From Treponema sp. UBA4307 (GTDB lineage: Bacteria; Spirochaetota; Spirochaetia; Treponematales; Treponemataceae): a stretch of DNA of 36,597 bases. The stretch is from NCBI GenBank assembly GCA_002394685.1, contig DGUP01000011.1, positions 1 to 36,597 on the forward strand, in the 5' to 3' direction. The translations under genes and the position numbers were made by a program. Numbering within the stretch: position 1 is the stretch's first letter; each line of letters begins with the position of its first letter. Below the pieces are notes generated by a model that was given only the letters and a program-made list of their open reading frames with translations, was not told where the DNA came from and searched no databases. Positions 32,818 to 36,597 of the stretch are shown piece by piece.

Positions 32818-33849
32818 ATGAAAAAAATTTTAGCCGCTGTTTCAGTAGCAGCATTGGTTGCTGGTGCAGCATCTGCAGTTGATGTTAGTTCTATGATTCA
32901 CATTGATGGTAACGCTCTTGACGTTACAACAGCTGGAGACGGTTCAGTAAAGTTCCTTGAACTCAATGAATACGATCCATCTGGAGATTCAGATTACCTC
33001 TGGAAGTTGTCAGCTTCTGGCGATAACTTCGGTGCTGAAATCTGGTCATGGAGCATTGATGGTAAAGTTGACTCAAAGAAGATCTGGTTCTCACCACTTG
33101 ATTTCCTGAAGGTAACAGTAGGAAACGTTGGTGGCCAGTCAATCGCTAACCCACAGTTCGGATGGTGGGCTCAGTCTACAAATAACTACAACTACGGTTA
33201 TCAGGCTGAATTGACATTTGGTTCACTGGCAGCAAAGATTGCTCTCGAACCAGGTGCAGGTAACTACTGGATTGATCCATCACAGGCAAACGCTTTCAAT
33301 GGTAAAATTGGTAAGACATGGGCTGATGTAACATATGATCTTGGTGACTTCGGTAAAGTTCAGGGAATCGTAAACATTGGTGGTTCAGTTGGTGCTCACG
33401 GTGTTAACGGCTGGAAGTCAGCTGACCTGGCATTCGGTGTTGCTTACAACAAGATGCCATACGGTGCAACAGGTTTCTACGGTGATGCAGTTGTTTCATT
33501 CGTAAACGGAACAGACGGTCTCACATTCGGTGGTGTTGACTCACAGATTGGTGGTCAGGTAGTTCTCGGAGCTATTACAGTTCGCGAAACAAACGTAATC
33601 GCTTACTGGGATGAATTCAAGTTCGGTTTCGAAGCACGCGCAGAATATGCAGCTGGTTCATTCACACCATATGTTAACGTAGACGGTTATGAAATCATGG
33701 CTGCTACACCAAAGATGGAATTCCAGGTTGGATGTGGAACATCTGTAGGTTCAGTATCAATCGATGCTCACCTCTCAGTTCCTGTAACATTCGCTGATTC
33801 TTATTCATTCGCATTCTCTATCCCAGTTTCATTCGAACTCAAGATGTAA
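32818..33849 (+). CDS. Expressed outer-membrane porin-like protein (copy A)
   Basis: A 343-residue exported protein. The signal peptide MKKILAAVSVAALVAGAASA ends at residue 20 (A-x-A site). The mature part is rich in Gly and aromatic residues, with alternating beta strands such as Y-L-W-K-L-S-A-S-G, A-E-I-W-S-W and G-Y-Q-A-E-L-T-F-G, no Cys-based lipobox and a beta-strand C-terminus (V-S-F-E-L-K-M). This is the pattern of a Treponema beta-barrel or major surface protein. I know no characterised homologue. Consensus promoter, AGGAGG site and strongly biased codons (ACA, TCA, CCA, GGT repeatedly) suggest very high expression. From residue 12 on it is homologous to copy B at 35263, including the terminator. 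It may be the active slot of an inversion switch. Confidence 0.7.
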   Translation: MKKILAAVSVAALVAGAASAVDVSSMIHIDGNALDVTTAGDGSVKFLELNEYDPSGDSDYLWKLSASGDNFGAEIWSWSIDGKVDSKKIWFSPLDFLKVTVGNVGGQSIANPQFGWWAQSTNNYNYGYQAELTFGSLAAKIALEPGAGNYWIDPSQANAFNGKIGKTWADVTYDLGDFGKVQGIVNIGGSVGAHGVNGWKSADLAFGVAYNKMPYGATGFYGDAVVSFVNGTDGLTFGGVDSQIGGQVVLGAITVRETNVIAYWDEFKFGFEARAEYAAGSFTPYVNVDGYEIMAATPKMEFQVGCGTSVGSVSIDAHLSVPVTFADSYSFAFSIPVSFELKM

Positions 33850-33919
33850 TCTTAGCCAGATTGAATATCTAGGATAATATGACCCCCGTTTCGAAAGAAG
33901 CGGGGGCTTTTTTTGTTAA
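32850..33919 (+). repeat. Left arm of long imperfect inverted repeat
   Basis: Homologous to 36343-35193 on the other strand. The outer edge (32850-32887) is a perfect 38 bp match to 36343-36306. The inner edge, from the last porin codons through the terminator to GTTAA at 33919, differs at only one base (terminator arm). Between these edges long conserved blocks alternate with diverged ones. Sequence on both sides of the arms is unrelated. Confidence 0.9.
33883..33918 (+). terminator. Terminator of porin copy A
   Basis: CCCCCGTTTC (33883-33892), GAAA tetraloop, GAAGCGGGGG (33897-33906), then CTTTTTTTG. A very stable 10 bp stem shared with copy B. It shields the recombinase gene from porin read-through. 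Confidence 0.95.
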
Positions 33920-33992
33920 CATATTTCTATTAAAGAGCAGTCTTCTAAAATGCAGGATTTTTTTGGAAAGATTCCGGAAATGGCATGTTCTG

Positions 33993-35105
33993 TTAAGAAT
34001 GAAGTGTGGAATAATTTGCGGCTTTGATGATTGGTGTAAATAGTTTATTTTGAACGATTTCAAGTTCATTTAGTGTTTCTTCCCTTGCATGGGCAGCATA
34101 ATGTTCCAGCATGGAAAGGGTTTTATGACCTGTGGACAGCTGAAGTTTACGTTCATTTATATTATCAGCCATATTTGTAATGTAAAAATGTCTCCAGCAG
34201 TGGAAAGTAATTTTATTTCCGTTTGGAATTTGTAATTTATTCAATATAAAGTGTAAATCATCATTCCATTGACGAACATTTGCGGGCCGGGAGGGATTGT
34301 CTGAAAAAAAAATAAAACTGTCTGGTTTTTTATAGGGATTTTTTTTTATCTGTATGTAAATTGATTTATAAAGTTCAGGAGAAATTTTTATTTCGCGGAC
34401 ATTTCCATTTTTGGGAGATTTCAGTCCGTCCAGTCGGGCCCAGTTATGTCTGACAAATATTCTGTCTGGTGCAATATCCTTAATCATAAGAGCCTGTACT
34501 TCTCCAATTCTCATTCCTGTACACATGCTGATAAGGTTTGCAAGCTTACTAGTTTCATTGTTCCATTTAACTGAAAACACTAATTTTGCTTCTTTTTTAG
34601 AGAGAATGATTCTTTTTTCGCTTTCCACATGACAATAATTAATTCCATCAAAACAGTTGTTTGAGATTAATCCGTTATGAAATGCCCATTTGAGAGGGCA
34701 GGTCAGACTTCGTACAATCTGATTAATTGTTTCGGCTTTTAGTGACTGCCAGTCTTCAATTAATTCAATCATGAAATCCTTAATATCCTGTTTTGTCATT
34801 GAACCTATCAAACGGTCGCCAAAGCGGGGAATTATATATTTCTTAACTCTATAAAGCATGATTTTTACATATCTGCGGTGAATGCTTTTACCTACAATTT
34901 TTTTTTCTTTTATATATGGTGAACAATCATAATCCCAGAATTTCAGAAGAAAATCCTTTACAGTTGTGCTTTCTGGTTTGTAAGGAAGAATTACCTGCGC
35001 TACGTATCCTTTTGCTTTTAGAGCCTGAATGATTTTGTTAATGTCCTCTTCTGTTAATTCCTGTGAAAATATCTCTCCTGCAATTTTATTTCCTTTAGAA
35101 ATCAT
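33993..35105 (-). CDS. Tyrosine recombinase/integrase between the two porin copies
   Basis: A 370-residue phage-integrase-family recombinase. A SAM-like core-binding domain spans about residues 47-160. The catalytic domain has the full set: R199 in T-G-M-R-I-G-E, K232 in the S-P-K-N-G hairpin, H302-x-x-R305, H327 in S-T-G-H-K and nucleophile Y336 nine residues later. It should therefore cut and rejoin DNA. The ribosome site is GAGG, 7 bp before the ATG. It is enclosed by an inverted pair of porin genes rather than by direct att repeats, and no excisionase, phage or conjugation gene is near. This fits inversion rather than excision. Its codon use is ordinary and AT-rich, unlike the porins. Confidence 0.92.
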   Translation of the reverse strand: MISKGNKIAGEIFSQELTEEDINKIIQALKAKGYVAQVILPYKPESTTVKDFLLKFWDYDCSPYIKEKKIVGKSIHRRYVKIMLYRVKKYIIPRFGDRLIGSMTKQDIKDFMIELIEDWQSLKAETINQIVRSLTCPLKWAFHNGLISNNCFDGINYCHVESEKRIILSKKEAKLVFSVKWNNETSKLANLISMCTGMRIGEVQALMIKDIAPDRIFVRHNWARLDGLKSPKNGNVREIKISPELYKSIYIQIKKNPYKKPDSFIFFSDNPSRPANVRQWNDDLHFILNKLQIPNGNKITFHCWRHFYITNMADNINERKLQLSTGHKTLSMLEHYAAHAREETLNELEIVQNKLFTPIIKAANYSTLHS

Positions 35106-35192
35106 TAAATACCTCGTTTTTTTGTTTGTTGTAAATTGATTTTTCGGATTATTTTTGATGTTGATTATCGTTTTTTTTACATGTTCTGTTAT

Positions 35193-36343
35193 TTAACAAA
35201 AAAAGCCCCCGCCTCTTTCGAAACGGGGGTCATATTATCCTAGATATTCAATCTGGCTAAGATTACATCTTGAGTTCGAATGAAACTGGGATAGAGAAGT
35301 TGAAGTTGTATCCGTCAGAGAATTCAAGTGGAATAGCTACGCTAGCATCGATAGATACTGAACCAACTGATGTTCCAGCACCAAGGTTGATGTTGAGCTT
35401 GCTGTCCATGATGTCATAACCTTCTACGTTAACATATGGTGTGAATGAACCAGCTGCATATTCTGCGCGTAATTCGAAACCGAACTTGAATTCATCGCGG
35501 TACTGGATGAGGTTTGTTTCACGAACTGTGATAGCTCCGAGAACTGCCTGACCACCAATCTGTGAATCTACGCCCTGGAATACGAGGTCATCACCGCTAT
35601 ATTTGAATGAAACGAATGCATCACCGTAGAAACCTGTTGCACCAAATGGCATCTTGTTGTAAGCAACACCGAATGCGAGTGGTGATGTTGCCCAGCCAGA
35701 GTAGCCGTGAGCACCAATTGTACCATTGATTGTTACTACACCCTGTACTTTACCGAAGTCACCAAGATCATATGTTACATCAACCCATGTTCCACCAATT
35801 ACTTCACCAAATAACTTATGACTTCTTGGCAGCCAGCCCTCCTTTTTACTTTCATCTACATCAGTAGTTGATGGATCATCGGTAAGACCAAGATTTCCGT
35901 AGTATTCAGTAGCTGGATTAATCCAGTATTCACCTGCACCTGGTTCGAGAGCAATCTTTGCTGCCAGTGAACCGAATGTCAGTTCAGCCTGATAACCGTA
36001 AGCATAGTTATTAGCTGACTGAGCCCACCATCCGAACTGTGGGTTAGCGATTGACTGACCACCAACGTTTCCTACTGTTATCTTCAGGAAATCAAGTGGT
36101 GAGAACCAGATCTTCTTTGAAGAAACTGAACCATCAATCTTCCATGACCAGATTTCACCACCGAAGTTATCGCCAGAAGCTGACAACTTCCAGAGGTAAT
36201 TTGAATCGTTAGCTGGAGCGTATTCATCGAGTTCAAGGAACTTTACGGCACCATGGTCCCCTGTTGTAACGTTAAGAGCGTCACCACCAATGTGAATCAT
36301 TGAATTAACATCAACTGCAGATGCTGCACCAGCAACCAATGCT
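35193..36343 (-). repeat. Right arm of long imperfect inverted repeat
   Basis: Counterpart of 32850-33919, about 80 bp longer because of an insertion in the porin (about 35810-35925). Homology stops sharply at 36343, inside the signal-peptide codons, and at 35193, just after the terminator T run. Confidence 0.9.
35194..35229 (-). terminator. Terminator of porin copy B
   Basis: On the minus strand CCCCCGTTTC (35229-35220), GAAA loop, GAGGCGGGGG (35215-35206), then a T run. Identical to the copy A terminator except one base, which keeps pairing as G-U. Confidence 0.95.
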
Positions 36344-36369
36344 AGCGCAATGATTGGAAAATCATTCAC
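35263..36369 (-). CDS. Silent porin-like cassette (copy B) without proper start or signal peptide
   Basis: An open frame of 368 codons whose homology to copy A begins only at residue 10 (36343). The preceding nine residues, from a spurious ATG at 36369, are unrelated. No ribosome site or promoter is seen upstream, and the signal peptide is cut after its hydrophobic core. As it stands it should not be made or exported. Fused to the first 11 codons of copy A the frame is kept, giving an intact porin of 370 residues. Differences from copy A cluster in short segments (residues about 26-55, 150-190, 240-255 and 310-345), consistent with surface loops; framework strands are nearly identical. An insertion of about 27 residues near 160-187 uses less biased codons (AGT, AAG, AGA, TTA). 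Confidence 0.75.
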   Translation of the reverse strand: MNDFPIIALALVAGAASAVDVNSMIHIGGDALNVTTGDHGAVKFLELDEYAPANDSNYLWKLSASGDNFGGEIWSWKIDGSVSSKKIWFSPLDFLKITVGNVGGQSIANPQFGWWAQSANNYAYGYQAELTFGSLAAKIALEPGAGEYWINPATEYYGNLGLTDDPSTTDVDESKKEGWLPRSHKLFGEVIGGTWVDVTYDLGDFGKVQGVVTINGTIGAHGYSGWATSPLAFGVAYNKMPFGATGFYGDAFVSFKYSGDDLVFQGVDSQIGGQAVLGAITVRETNLIQYRDEFKFGFELRAEYAAGSFTPYVNVEGYDIMDSKLNINLGAGTSVGSVSIDASVAIPLEFSDGYNFNFSIPVSFELKM

Positions 36370-36514
36370 AAATAAAAGTAATTCAATATAAAAGAATTGA
36401 AAGAATATTATGGAAATTAATCAGGATGATTTTATATTAAAGTAGGCCTGGAAGCCTTTGAGAAAGGGGCGCCGGACATTATGATAAAATCCGGCTGTTT
36501 GGAGAAGTATTCAA
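36344..36514. other. Non-coding flank beyond the silent cassette
   Basis: No gene seen. An AT-rich hairpin TTCAAT/ATTGAA (36382-36401) lies beside the cassette edge, and GCCGGA/TCCGGC (36471-36495) with a 13-base loop follows the next gene's stop. The latter lacks a good T run, so it is a weak terminator candidate. No promoter facing copy B was found. Confidence 0.4.
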
Positions 36515-36597
36515 TTAACTATGATTTTTTATCCCTTCTTCCAGTTCCAGAACCCTTTCCAGTGGAAGTTTTTCACATTCGGCAATTATTTCAGGAG
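36515..36597 (-). CDS. C-terminal end of an unknown gene entering from the right edge
   Basis: Reading on the minus strand from the window edge, one frame stays open for 26 codons and ends at TAA (36517-36515). The peptide is helical and acidic (P-E-I-I-A-E-C-E-K-L-P-L-E-R-V-L-E-L-E-E-G), as expected for a real C-terminus. The other two minus frames stop at once. Too short to assign. Confidence 0.4.
   Translation of the reverse strand, partial: PEIIAECEKLPLERVLELEEGIKNHS

Noticed and set aside
33869..34069. Short minus-strand frame (66 codons) between the porin terminator and the recombinase end
   Set aside because: It overlaps the recombinase C-terminus in another frame and crosses the porin terminator; no ribosome site or recognisable protein.
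33993..35105. The recombinase as evidence of a prophage or integrative conjugative element
   Set aside because: No structural, replication or transfer genes, no tRNA attachment site and no flanking direct repeats; the only repeats are inverted.
36343..36369. ATG at 36369 as a genuine start of porin copy B
   Set aside because: No ribosome site or promoter, and the nine extra residues do not form the charged start of a signal peptide; homology begins only at 36343.

Overview
The window looks like chromosome of a host- or rumen-associated spirochaete close to Treponema. Supporting signs are a FabV-type enoyl reductase very like the Treponema denticola enzyme, SUMF1-fold secreted proteins, WG-repeat and NADase-type glycan-binding secreted proteins, a YesM/YesN two-component system, plant-glycan enzymes, and AT-rich spacers with sigma-70-like promoters. 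No rRNA, tRNA, CRISPR or plasmid/phage structural genes were seen. Taxonomy is inferred from protein character only.

Layout. 0.1-3.8 kb (+): a secreted protein with two glycan-binding-like domains, a zinc-ribbon membrane protein and an EamA transporter, probably co-transcribed. 3.9-5.1 kb: fabV, ending at a bidirectional terminator. 5.2-10.1 kb (-): a cytidylate-kinase-like protein, a polar amino-acid ABC transporter (ATPase, permease, binding lipoprotein) and the carbon-starvation transporter CstA; the binding-protein gene has a leader with an early terminator. 10.2-14.0 kb (-): an unknown protein and a c-di-GMP pair (7TM-HD-GYP; GGDEF-EAL with altered motifs). 14.1-27.4 kb: mainly sugar genes, namely an L-fucose isomerase-family protein with an operator-like promoter, a SUMF1 protein with twelve 20-residue repeats, a GH5 lipoprotein, a short FliG-N-like protein, a DUF4867 cupin, a GH95 fucosidase, a second EamA transporter, a WG-repeat protein and xylulokinase. 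Together these suggest breakdown of fucosylated plant glycan such as xyloglucan. 27.5-32.5 kb (-): an overlapping operon yesM-yesN-solute-binding lipoprotein with no permeases.

32.7-36.4 kb holds the most striking structure. A strongly promoted outer-membrane porin-like gene (+) and a divergent paralogue (-) face each other across a complete tyrosine recombinase. The two copies form an inverted repeat of about 1.1 kb that starts abruptly inside the signal-peptide codons (38 bp perfect) and ends just past near-identical terminators. The second copy has no promoter, ribosome site or signal-peptide start. Inversion across the repeat would place it, in frame, behind the active promoter and start. 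I read this as a candidate recombinase-driven surface-protein switch; activity is inferred, not shown.
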